From Chara braunii (taxonomy: Eukaryota; Streptophyta; Charophyceae; Charales; Characeae): a stretch of 20,001 nucleotides of DNA. The notes beneath the pieces were generated by a model, which was given only the letters and a program-made list of their open reading frames with translations, was not told the DNA's origin and ran no database searches. Both the position numbers and the translations under genes were made by a program. Positions 1 to 7,712 of the stretch are shown here, one piece after another (within the stretch, counting starts at the first letter, position 1; the number at the start of each line of letters is the position of its first letter). The stretch is from contig BFEA01000202.1 of assembly GCA_003427395.1 (NCBI GenBank), positions 1,002,846 through 1,022,846 on the forward strand, read 5' to 3'.

Positions 1-68
1 GCCTAAAGGCCCGACCTTTTTGGGTTACAGGCCCTAAAGGCCTGATTTTGGACCAGCACCCATCGGGT

Positions 69-394
69 AGGCCCAAACGACACTTCGTTTGGGCCTGGCG
101 GCGCTCTTAAAGCTGCCGCCCGCCGATTGAGGCTGAACCGTCCATCTGGACGGTCCAGGGTCTGGCCTGGCCTCGCAGCATTGAGGCCAGACCATTGCCT
201 ACCGGTATAAGTACCGGTACCTGCCGCAGTTGAGGCATTGACCTACCGGCATTGTACCGGTACGGTATGGTCAGCGCCAGAGCGCTGTTTTGATGCGCTA
301 AACTTAGCGCAGGGGCTGGAGCAGGAGCGCAGCATCGCGCAGCAGCGTGCGGAGCAGCAGCGGGCGACTGAGTTACACGGCGGTTCTCACCGCC
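69..394. repeat. Cluster of consecutive short inverted repeats
   Basis: At least eight near-contiguous stem-loops with different stem sequences. They are 69-80/85-96 (12-bp perfect stem, 4-nt loop), 97-102/115-120, 137-144/147-154 (8 bp, 2-nt loop), 159-168/184-193 (10 bp), 200-207/212-219 (8 bp), 272-277/282-287, 294-301/304-311 (8 bp, 2-nt loop) and 379-384/389-394. The stems are seen directly. No coding potential or known RNA family is recognised, so the function is unknown. Confidence 0.7.
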
Positions 395-440
395 TGAGGT
401 ACCGGGAGCTTGGAGGATCTCTCCTCCTCTCCCTCGCCAG

Positions 441-515
441 TCCCCTCTCTCTCTCTCTCTCTCCTCTTCTTCTTCTTGCTCTTCTTCTTCTTCTTCTTCT
501 TCTTCTTCTTCTTCA
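441..515. repeat. CT/CTT microsatellite
   Basis: A (CT)n run passes into (CTT)n and ends in CAG at 513-515. One G, near 479, interrupts the pyrimidine run. Open frames across it on both strands (poly-Leu/Phe/Ser or poly-Glu) are low-complexity artefacts. The polypyrimidine-then-CAG layout also resembles a 3' splice site. Confidence 0.9.
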
Positions 516-1325
516 GATTGGAGACTATCCAGTTGGACAGAGATCAGGGTTGGATTTCGGTGATACGAGACTGTGGTACTTACCTGATTGGAGACTTGGA
601 GATTGTTGAGGTTGATACTCGGCTGCATCACAGTTGGACACCGGTTACATCTGGACTCGGTTATCTCCGACATTGGTGACCTTTGGTCCTCGACATTTTG
701 ATCTTGTTATATGACATTCTGGACTACTATTTCGGAGACCTACAGGATTCTATCTCGTGACCTATCGGTGTGATCTACCTCCTACCTCCTTCGTCTCTCC
801 TCCCACCTTTCATCTGTGAATGTGTGTACGGGATCTGGGTATCGTCTATGCATGACCCAGACCCCACCATCTCATGATTGTATGTGTGTGGAGGGATGCC
901 ATGTAGGTCAGTCTATGTGAGTCAGTCTATGTGAGTCAGTTCGTTATCAGACTTCCGCTGCATAAAAGCTCATCCTATACTGGTTGATCTTTGGTTCTGC
1001 CCATACTCATTGAAGTATGTAACATACAAAGTGAACGTGCGTGGGATGTCCAGGGAGATCCAGAGTCGAGTGCGTGTGAGCAGTCGCTGTGAATACAGAG
1101 TCGGGAGAGTGAAGTGCAGGCGCTCAGGCGCTATAGCCAATTTGAAGCGAGTTTGTATCTGAACTGTGTTCTCAACCCTAATATCTCTGAGCTTTGTGTG
1201 GGCACCTGGTGCCTGTGTGGATGGTTATCCGTTTACATGCATGCGGGAAAGAGTGCGAAGACGGGTCTGATTGTACCATCCCCAGCCATCGCCCGCCGCC
1301 CTCTACCATCACCCATCGCCCTCCG
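516..1325. other. No gene seen
   Basis: About 0.8 kb of unique-looking sequence without a credible ORF or RNA gene. It contains the octamer ACTTACCT at 578-585 (a 5' splice-site consensus on the minus strand) and an inverted pair around a GGGTATC...GACCC segment near 835-865. Short CCATC/CGCC-rich imperfect repeats lie at about 1275-1325. The stretch could be an old LTR or untranslated region belonging to the integrase fragment downstream, but no boundary is visible. Confidence 0.5.
907..940. repeat. 14-bp tandem duplication
   Basis: The unit GTCAGTCTATGTGA occurs at 907-920 and 921-934, followed by a partial third copy (GTCAGT) at 935-940. Non-coding. Confidence 0.85.
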
Positions 1326-1356
1326 CCATTACGTAATCGAATCGATTACCTAATGG
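1326..1356. repeat. Hairpin beside the integrase fragment
   Basis: CCATTA-C-GTAATCG, loop AAT, then CGATTAC-C-TAATGG gives a 14-position stem with a single C/C mismatch. It lies just upstream of the truncated integrase homology and could mark a recombination or insertion junction; that role is inference. Confidence 0.7.
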
Positions 1357-1384
1357 CAGATCAATTCAATCACGTAATCAAAGA

Positions 1385-1717
1385 GTCTACGGGTTAGGGA
1401 TCAGAGAGTTCTTTAGCCATTGGGTCAAGGACTACGGGCACCCCTTGACCATAGTTCATGATCGTGACACTAGGTTTACCAGTGAGCACTGGCAGCAACT
1501 GATGAAAATCTACGCGTCTAAGTTGACCATGTCGTCAGGTCGACACCCAAAGACTAACGGCCAGACTGAACAGATGAACACGCTGCTGCAGCAAGTGCTA
1601 CAAATGTACATTCGACCAGATAAGGAGGATTGGGACGAGCACCTCCCGAAGGTGGCAAGTGCGTACAACAACTCGGTGCACTTAGCTACATCCCGAACGC
1701 CAAACGAGCTGCACAGA
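1385..1717 (+). pseudogene. Orphan Ty3/gypsy integrase core fragment
   Basis: The frame is open from about 1385 and shows the C-terminal half of a retroviral-type integrase core: FFSHWVKDYGHPLTI, HDRDTRFTSEHWQQLM, TNGQTEQMN and YNNSVHLATSRTPNELH. The second catalytic Asp (DRD) and the Glu (QTE) are present. The first Asp and the zinc-binding domain are missing, as is the C-terminal domain. It aligns with 10369-10711 of the large element, where the same segment is interrupted by a TAG; here that codon is TAC (Tyr). Differences between the two are mostly at third codon positions. Homology ends near 1714, at an 86-bp tandem repeat. This is a decayed piece of a related but distinct gypsy element and is not expected to be functional. 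Confidence 0.85.
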
Positions 1718-1719
1718 GG

Positions 1720-1891
1720 TGCACTGCTGCTGTACCTCCCCATCTTTTTCCCTTCCAGGTGCCCGAAAACCGTCAAAATCCCACTGTCGGGGATTGGGAC
1801 GGCTGTGCACTGCTGCCATTTCTCCCCGTCTTTTGGCCTTCCGCGTGCCCGAAAACCATCAAAATCCCATTGTTCGGGATTGGCGCCACTG
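1720..1891. repeat. Two diverged 86-bp tandem units
   Basis: Copies at 1720-1805 and 1806-1891 both start TGCACTGCTG and share CCCGAAAACC(G/A)TCAAAATCCCA. Each contains an AATCCC...GGGATT stem (1777-1782/1790-1795 and 1863-1868/1876-1881) with differing 7-nt loops. The integrase frame runs through without similarity to integrase, so this is inserted or replacement sequence. Confidence 0.8.
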
Positions 1892-1924
1892 TTCCTTCAT
1901 CGCGGGGCGGGATGGGTGGGAGCG

Positions 1925-1936
1925 GGGAACGTTCCC
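1925..1936. repeat. 12-bp perfect palindrome
   Basis: GGGAACGTTCCC, extendable to GAGCGGG...CCCGCTC arms with one extra G. It lies between the 86-bp repeats and the small ORF. No function assigned. Confidence 0.6.
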
Positions 1937-1984
1937 GCTCTTGTACCAGTGTAACGGGACAGCCGAGGTGGCGGTCCCATCACC

Positions 1985-2161
1985 ATGGAGGAGGAAGAGA
2001 TGAGGATCAAGGTGGAGATGGTGTTGGAGCTGGAAGAGACAACACAGCACTGCCTCAGACTCAACACTCACGTACTCCAAAATGTGCAAATGAATAATGA
2101 TCCAAAGTACAGACTCCAGCTGGGGTATACCCCCAGCGGACCAGCTGGACTGGACTGGTAA
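1985..2161 (+). CDS. Possible small ORF, 58 residues, unknown
   Basis: An ATG in a strong eukaryotic initiation context (CACCATGG) opens a 58-codon frame ending TAA at 2159-2161. The N-terminal half is acidic and leucine/methionine-rich, starting MEEEEMRIKVEMVLELEE, and probably helical. The C-terminus ends YTPSGPAGLDW. No family is recognised. It lies between the truncated integrase with its 86-bp repeats and the left LTR, so it may be a fragment of a larger lost ORF or a chance frame. Its length is near what chance allows, and only the start context argues for it. Confidence 0.25.
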   Translation: MEEEEMRIKVEMVLELEETTQHCLRLNTHVLQNVQMNNDPKYRLQLGYTPSGPAGLDW

Positions 2162-2224
2162 CAAACCCAGTCCCCCATCCTACAACTTCCAAGGGAGAAA
2201 AAAAATAAACATCATGTCGTAAAC

Positions 2225-3320
2225 TGTAAAAGGGCCTTTACGAATCAGACCCCAAATCGATGCCCCAATAGCAAGGGGCTCTGTCGGCCAGAACTAAATT
2301 CACGATCAGCAACTCAAAAGACAAAGTTCCCTGAGGTAAAAGTCACATCCATAATGAAGTGGTGAGTCATTTTGAAAGGTCACAACAGGTCCTGAACGAA
2401 CAGGTATTGGACACAATTTTCAAGACTGAGTTAGGGTCATGTCTCCTCGATGAAAAGACATGTCTGTTCGGCAATGAGTCAAATGCTACAGTCCCAGTCC
2501 AGTCATAATCCCACAAGTCAGTCCTGATTCAGACCAGGAGTCCAAGAGACAGACCCGATGGCCCAAAGCAGCAGCAGACCATGGGAAAAGATACTGGGAC
2601 ACACACTTAGCAACAATCGGTACTGGGCAGAAGTCCCAGCCACATTTGAGGCTGAATGCAGGCCACGCCAGACCAGTCCAGCACTATAGAGGACTGGCCA
2701 GCCTCCCATTTGGACAAACGCTCACTTCGCATGAGAGTGTGGAAGTGTCGTGGCACTTGTGCACTAGATGTGTGTGAGCTGCACTAGGCTGAAGAGCAGC
2801 GCTATGTGGGAAGGAGGAAGAGAGTGCTGGCTAGGGAAGGGAGCCATAGCTGCGCCAGCACTAGTTAGTATGTTAGTAGGGATAGTCAGTAGGAGATACC
2901 AGTGAGAAGTATTCAGAGTAGATCCTCGTGTGATAGGGAGTGTGCATGCATGACGAGTGAGGGTAGACCAGGATTATAGACATAGAGGGAGAGAGAGAAG
3001 AAGGCAGATGAGAGAGGGGGAAGTGAGGGTTATGGTGATACTTACCTGTTGAGCGTTGTTGACATCTGGCAGCTGGCGCTGATGAACGCCAGGCTTGGAA
3101 CTCATGTTGAATGAAGAAGACTTGTAACTCTGTTCAGCGCTATACATTTTGAGCTCACGATGTTCTCTCTCTAAATCTGGGTTTGATAATTGAGTTGAGC
3201 TTCCTGGTTCTCATTCATCTTCTATTGGGTTTTGTGTGAGACTTCGTAATCTGTGAAATCAGTGTATATGCATGTGATCTGATGCACTACAGCAAGTGAT
3301 GAACAGTCGGGTTCCTTGCA
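2225..3320 (+). repeat. 5' LTR
   Basis: About 1,096 bp, matching 11361-12451 at roughly 96%. It starts (T)GTAAAAGGGCC and ends CAGTCGGGTTCCTTGC(A), directly before the primer-binding site. The ends form a weak inverted pair (TGTAAAAGG / CCTTGCA). The exact end is ambiguous by 1-2 bp: TG...CA fits the left copy, but the right copy starts AG, and G...C ends give matching AACT flanks. It contains the palindrome AGACATGTCT (2456-2465) and ATACTTACCTG near 3038-3048, a perfect 5' splice-site consensus on the minus strand. A short minus-strand frame conserved in both LTRs has no recognisable product. Confidence 0.92.
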
Positions 3321-3324
3321 AATT

Positions 3325-3336
3325 TGGTATCGGAGC
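3325..3336 (+). other. Primer-binding site (initiator tRNA-Met type)
   Basis: TGGTATCGGAGC lies 4 nt after the LTR end. It matches the TGGTATCAGAGC class used by many plant LTR elements (complementary to the 3' end of initiator tRNA-Met) with one mismatch, A to G at the eighth base. It primes minus-strand cDNA synthesis and fixes the element's orientation. Confidence 0.88.
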
Positions 3337-4112
3337 AGAACTTGTTACTCTCACTGGATGCGCTGGCATGATCAAGGCCGGCGAGAAGGATAAGCTGGCT
3401 TGAGTACAACTGGCGAGAGTTGAGGTGAAGAGGTGTTGGATTGAGATAGATGGGGAAGTTTGTCGAAGAAGAAGGGGCTAGTGAGGAGAAGACTTACCTG
3501 CGATTGGAGCAATTGGAGCGAACGTGGAGTCTTCATCAATTGCCACAAAGAAGAGAAGAACCTTCTGCCCCACTTACCTCGATTGATTGCAAATATGTGA
3601 TCGTGTATCTCCTCCCCCTCCATTATGGTGGTCGCTGCTGCTGTCTGGACGAAACCCGTGGCCTGGTCTGAACTGACAGATAGGATTAGAGAGTCAACAT
3701 CTGGTCTTCGTGTTGTCCATCTAGTTTGTCGATAGGTAGGGAAGGAAGGTTGAGTCAGGGAACTGTGTACTGCCACGTCAGAGTGTAAGAAGCTGAGAGC
3801 TGAGATAAACGTGGTAAACTGGATTTGTCTTTGAAGTAAGTTTGAGTATCACCTGGCTACCTTCTCTAATGAAAATGACCAGACAAGACCATTGAAGGCA
3901 TAGACCAACTAATTAACTAAACAGATAGCAAACAAAGGAAGAAGGAAGGGGGGAAAAAAAAGAGTTTCTACTTTGCATATTGATTAGGAAAATAGTATAT
4001 ATCTCTTGCATTATTAAATTTCGTTATTCTGAAGCAGCGATATCCAGACTTCAAAAAAAAAAAAAAAAAGGTTTCAGATCCCATCCACACAGAAGGCAGA
4101 TTAGGATCTGGG
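3337..4112 (+). other. Untranslated leader of the retrotransposon
   Basis: About 0.78 kb between the primer-binding site and the first gag-like frame. No convincing + strand ORF. It contains ACTTACCT at 3492-3499 and 3572-3579 (minus-strand 5' splice-site consensus) and A-runs near 3954-3962 and 4053-4069. A 134-codon minus-strand frame (3776 to 3372) is open but shows no family features. The region probably holds packaging signals, which cannot be located by eye. Confidence 0.6.
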
Positions 4113-4325
4113 GTGTCTACTTGGTGGCCAGCGGAGGTCATTCCTGTGCTGACACCCACCATCGACGATTATCCCATGCAGGGGTTGTTGGCCCTATCAG
4201 TGTTGTTGGGGCCCCTTTTCATAATCTTCGTTCCCCTGGGCTTTGGGAGGATATGCACCTCCCGTATGATGATGAGATTACGCAATGTGAAGCCAGGGCC
4301 CTCGGCTGAAAAAGAAAGAAGATAG
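4113..4325 (+). pseudogene. Gag leader with hydrophobic segment, broken
   Basis: A 70-codon frame encodes DDYPMQ, then about 21 hydrophobic residues (LLALSVLLGPLFIIFVPLGF), then a basic stretch (RICTSRMMMRLRN), then the start of a charged Glu/Lys/Arg region ending at TAG 4323-4325. The charged region continues in shifted frames (KKTRLEEERIKKEL near 4360-4410) and joins the main gag frame at about 4410. It therefore appears to be the disrupted N-terminus of gag rather than a separate protein. The first codon used is GTG; an ATG start is not obvious, so the true start is uncertain. The hydrophobic-plus-basic pattern looks like a membrane anchor, which is unusual for Ty3-type gag. Confidence 0.6.
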
Positions 4326-4435
4326 AAAGAAACAGAAAGAAGAAGGGTTGAGAAAGAAGACTCGGCTAGAAGAAGAAAGGATTAAAAAGGAGTTGAAAGA
4401 AAAGTTTAGAAAAAGAATTGCAGGAAGAACTATAG

Positions 4436-5467
4436 AGTATAGAAGAAGAAGATGAACATGTAGATGATACAGACAGACTCATCAGACATCGAACTGAAAG
4501 GGGCGAAAGCGGTCAGTCTGGTGGGTTGAATATACAGGTCAGTCCCTTAACCTGGTATGACCAGTACATTTATTCCAGTGACAGGATTGAAGAGACAGAG
4601 GAAGAAAGGGACACGTTTGTCGCAAAATTGACATCTATTGAAGATAAAAGGGAAAGAGAATTTTTGCTCGAAGAAAAACGAGCAGAGCTGCACACTAAAA
4701 TGTTAGCAGCAAAACGACAAGAGCTCGAAGAGAGGAAAAGATTGCATGCAGAGGGTGAAAGGTTGCAAAGAGAATTACAGGCGCAGAAGGAAAAACAAAT
4801 GGCAACCGAAGAACAACTTGCCCGCTTAATAGCAACAGTTCTCCATACAAAACAAGAGTTGGCGGCAATGAACAAGACCTTGCAGAAAGTTGAAGCTCGC
4901 CAGTATGAGTTTGAGGGAGTCTGAAATACCTTCCTGCAAAGATCTGCTGCAGAAGTCGATCAATATGTACAAGCATACATTGTAAAATTAGACGAGCAAA
5001 TCAGCAAAACTCTAACACCCGTCGTGATTGAGAAATTGGTAAGTAGCAGTGGAGGAGATGGAGGAGATGGAGACAGAGATAAGAAGAAAAAGGGAGTGCT
5101 GCAAGAAGACGCAGGGGAAGTTAGGAAAATAAAAGTAAAGGTGTCTTGGACATACACCGGCAAGAAGGAAGAAAGTGTTTTGCACTGGATTGCAGCGGTT
5201 GAGTCCTATGTGTACAGGCAGCGTATACCGTATTGGGACAAGGTTCTCATGGCTAGTTCGTGCATGGGCGGAGATGCAATGAGCTTTGCAATTTCCCTGC
5301 AGAAGGAAGCTAATTATCAGTCTATGGTAGAGTATTTCCAACAGACCCGTATTGAAGATTTCTTTAAAGCGGTCCGGGAATGGTTTGAAGATAAAAACTT
5401 AGCCCGGAGAACTGAAATGTTAATCCTAAATATTGCAGATAGGAAATGGAAACGTGAGGTGCGGGTA
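4436..5467 (+). pseudogene. gag: Gag: coiled coil and capsid N-terminal part
   Basis: Gag forms the particle that packages the element's RNA. The frame is open from 4436 (after a TAG at 4433-4435) and reads through a single in-frame TGA at 4922-4924. Residues around 4590-4910 form a long Glu/Lys/Arg/Gln-rich coiled coil (for example LEERKRLHAEGERLQRELQ). After the TGA comes a Gly/Asp/Lys linker at about 5045-5095, then a capsid-like retrotransposon gag domain (VLHWIAAVESYVYRQRIPYW at about 5179-5238, then AVREWFEDKNLARRTEMLIL). At 5465-5467 gag similarity stops and foreign sequence begins; the matching C-terminal part resumes at 6928. No protein could be made without stop readthrough. Confidence 0.82.
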
Positions 5468-6927
5468 GGATTAGGAACTAGACGCGTTCGGTCTGGAAAG
5501 AGACAGCGTTTTCCTATGTATTGCGTTGAATAAGAGCGCACATACCAGGGCTTGAAGAGCGGGAACCAGGCCACGAAGCGGCAACAACACCTGAAGCGCA
5601 ATCTGCGTTCTCGTCCAACCTGACAGTTGGAATCCCATTTCGGGATGAGAGCATTTGGTGGAACCGGTGAACCATTCAGGTCGAATGGGACAGAGGGCTC
5701 GTAGTACCTAACTAAGTGAATCAGCAGACGGGAAGGAGCCTAAATCGACGGACTTGAGTTAGTCCGTCGCACACTCAAGGCAAGCGAACGAAGTGGGCGC
5801 TCGAACTCCGAAACTGCTTGCTGCAACCGCTGCTGGTGATGATTGGTGACTCTACAGTGCTCAGCATCAGGGAGAAGGTCAAGGGTATCCCTGTGACCTT
5901 CGACAGTGCTGGAGAAGTCGGACACAGTCTGAACTTCTACAGTTTCCCTGAGCTACCCTTTGACTTGGTGTTCTCCATGCAGTGGCCGAAGGCAGTCAAC
6001 CCAAGGATCGACTGGCAGATCCCAAAGGTTGAGCTACCTAATAGCCAGGGTGTGTATCAGCCATGCATGATTGTTGTTGATCACCACCCTAAGACATCGT
6101 GCTACTGCCTGAGAGCGAGAGAGTTTCATGCTCTCTCACGCCAGTACCATCACGAGCGTCTGTTTATTGCTTTGGTCAAGCAAACAGATGCTCCCCCTGT
6201 TTCATGTCCTCCTGAGATACAGCAGGTGGTAGATCAGTACGCTGATCTGATGCAGGAGCCCTTTGGGTTACCCAACCGGCCAACCAAGCATCACATCGAG
6301 TTGCTGCCTGGACCGGTCCTTCCCAAGGGCCGCATCTACAGGATGTCCCCTGCTGAGCTAGAGGAGCTCAGAAAGCAGCTTGAGACCCTGACCAGCAAGG
6401 GCTGGATCAGACCTAGCACTTCTGAATTCGGTGCACCAGTTCTCTTTGTACCCAAAGAGAATGACGAGTTCAGAATGTGCATTGACTACAGGGGTCTCAA
6501 CAAGATCACTAGGAAGAGTAATGAGCCACTTCCTAGGATCAATGACCTCCTGGACATGGTGCAGGGCTGCACAGTGTTCAGCAAAGTCGACCTCAAATCT
6601 GGTTACCACCAGACTGAGATGGTTGAGGAGGATGTCTACAAGACAACCTTCAAGACCAGGTATGGAACTTATAAGTTCCTGGTCATGCCATTCGGACTTT
6701 GCAATGCCCCAAGCACCTTCCAGACAGAGATGCACCGCATCTTCAGGCCTTACCTGGACAAGTTTATGTTTGTCTACCTGGATGACATCCTGGTATTCAG
6801 CAAAACTGCCAGGGAACATGCGGAGCACTTGGCTCTTGTCCTTCAGTCGTTACGTGACAGCCAGTACAAGATCAACATAGAGAAATCCTCTTTTGGAGTT
6901 CCCTCTGTTATCTATCTGGGTCATGTA
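5468..6927 (+). mobile_element. Foreign gypsy pol segment inserted into gag
   Basis: Gag breaks off after codon GTA at 5465-5467 and resumes after a second GTA at 6925-6927, so the 1,460-bp insert is flanked by a GTA direct repeat. The insert carries part of another Ty3/gypsy pol: about 350 bp without clear coding, then a protease tail and an RT. It has no LTR, gag, RNase H or integrase of its own. At 5746-5754/5761-5769 there is a 9-bp stem with 6-nt loop. It could be a cDNA fragment captured by end joining, a template-switch product made during reverse transcription, or non-LTR-type capture. The sequence alone does not decide. Confidence 0.75.
5818..6924 (+). pseudogene. Second reverse transcriptase (partial pol, different lineage)
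   Basis: An uninterrupted frame starts with a protease-tail/linker region (SFPELPFDLVFSMQWPKAV, NPRIDW). RT follows: KGRIYRMSPAELEELRKQL, LTSKGWIRPSTSEFGAPVLF, MCIDYRGLNKIT, VDLKSGYHQ, VMPFGLCNAPSTFQ and the catalytic YLDD at 6775-6786. It ends at YLGHV, where RNase H should begin but does not. The same motifs in the outer element's RT differ in wording (IDYRRLNDIT, NAPATFQ), so this is another gypsy lineage. All key RT residues are intact, whereas the outer pol has lost its frame several times. The frame continues without a stop into gag sequence and ends at 7306-7308. It lacks its protease active site, RNase H and integrase. Confidence 0.85.
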
Positions 6928-7712
6928 ACTAAAGCTACCATGAACGAACTTCTGCAATGCGCTGAACATGGACTCGCACCGACACAGATTCTTAATAACT
7001 TTGCTAGAGCACTACCCGATCCTCTCCGCACTCAATTATATCCCCGTACCAAGGAAGAGGGGATGACTTATGAAAAGTTCAGCAAGATCGCACTAGATCA
7101 TGCTGGCTTGTTGGCTGAAGCCAATTACTGCCATTACTGGAAAGATTTGCAAGCGGGAAAAACGTGGCAGAACCGAACTATCTCAGGAAGTATTCCTGGG
7201 AAAGACAACCTCCTTCTGACCTTTGAAGAAGGAGGTGTCGAAACTCTTTCCTACGACCAGATAGACTATGGTCTGGAAGGAGATGCACACAGCGGACCGG
7301 TAGTTTAAAGGGGGACTACGCGACCGTTGCAGCCCACGGGGGAGGGCGACGAGGTAGAGGTCGTGGCAGAGGAAGAGGAGGCCGCGGTCGTGGAGGAAGA
7401 GGACCCGACACCCAGAGGGGTGGTGGCGAAGGAAGCTATTACGTGGGAGGAAGGGGCAATGGTCCCTCGCAAGGTGGCCGAGGTTCCAACTCCACATGGG
7501 GTAGAGGAAGAGGCACGGGGTATGGGAACTGGGACAAACCATATCCACCCCATCCTGGCTTGCCCGAAGGCAAACCTTGGGAAAAATTGGGAATTACAGA
7601 AAAAGTTTGTCAGAAAAGAAAAGTCGCCGATCAGTGCCTCAAATGTGGTGACCCGAACTACATTGTTCCCTTCTGCCCAGATTACAAACAACCAAAAGGG
7701 AACAGCCAGTAG
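6928..7712 (+). pseudogene. gag: Gag C-terminal part: capsid end, RGG box, zinc knuckle
   Basis: The frame fused to the inserted RT resumes gag at ATMNELLQCAEHGLAP, PDPLRTQLYPRTKEEGMTYE and FSKIALDHAGLLAEA, ending at TAA 7306-7308. A frameshift near the G-run at about 7300 moves coding into another frame. There an Arg/Gly-repeat (RGG-box) segment is encoded at about 7341-7404, then CLKCGDPNYIVPFC at 7635-7676, ending TAG at 7710-7712. The last motif is a CX2CX4HX4C nucleic-acid-binding zinc knuckle with the His replaced by Tyr (codon 7659-7661), so zinc binding is probably impaired. RGG boxes and zinc knuckles bind RNA, which fits nucleocapsid function. Pol overlaps the end in the -1 frame. 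Confidence 0.82.

Noticed and set aside
107-673. 188-codon minus ORF and overlapping + frames at the start
   Set aside because: Driven by the CT/CTT microsatellite (poly-Glu/Arg or poly-Leu); no conserved domain.
2518-2709. Minus-strand ORF conserved in both LTRs
   Set aside because: Conservation follows from LTR identity; no family features.
3038-3048. ATACTTACCTG resembling the U1 snRNA 5' end
   Set aside because: Only 11 bases match; the sequence after it does not continue as U1, so no snRNA gene is called.
3372-3776. 134-codon minus ORF in the retrotransposon leader
   Set aside because: No recognisable domain and no ATG context evidence; antisense to the element leader.
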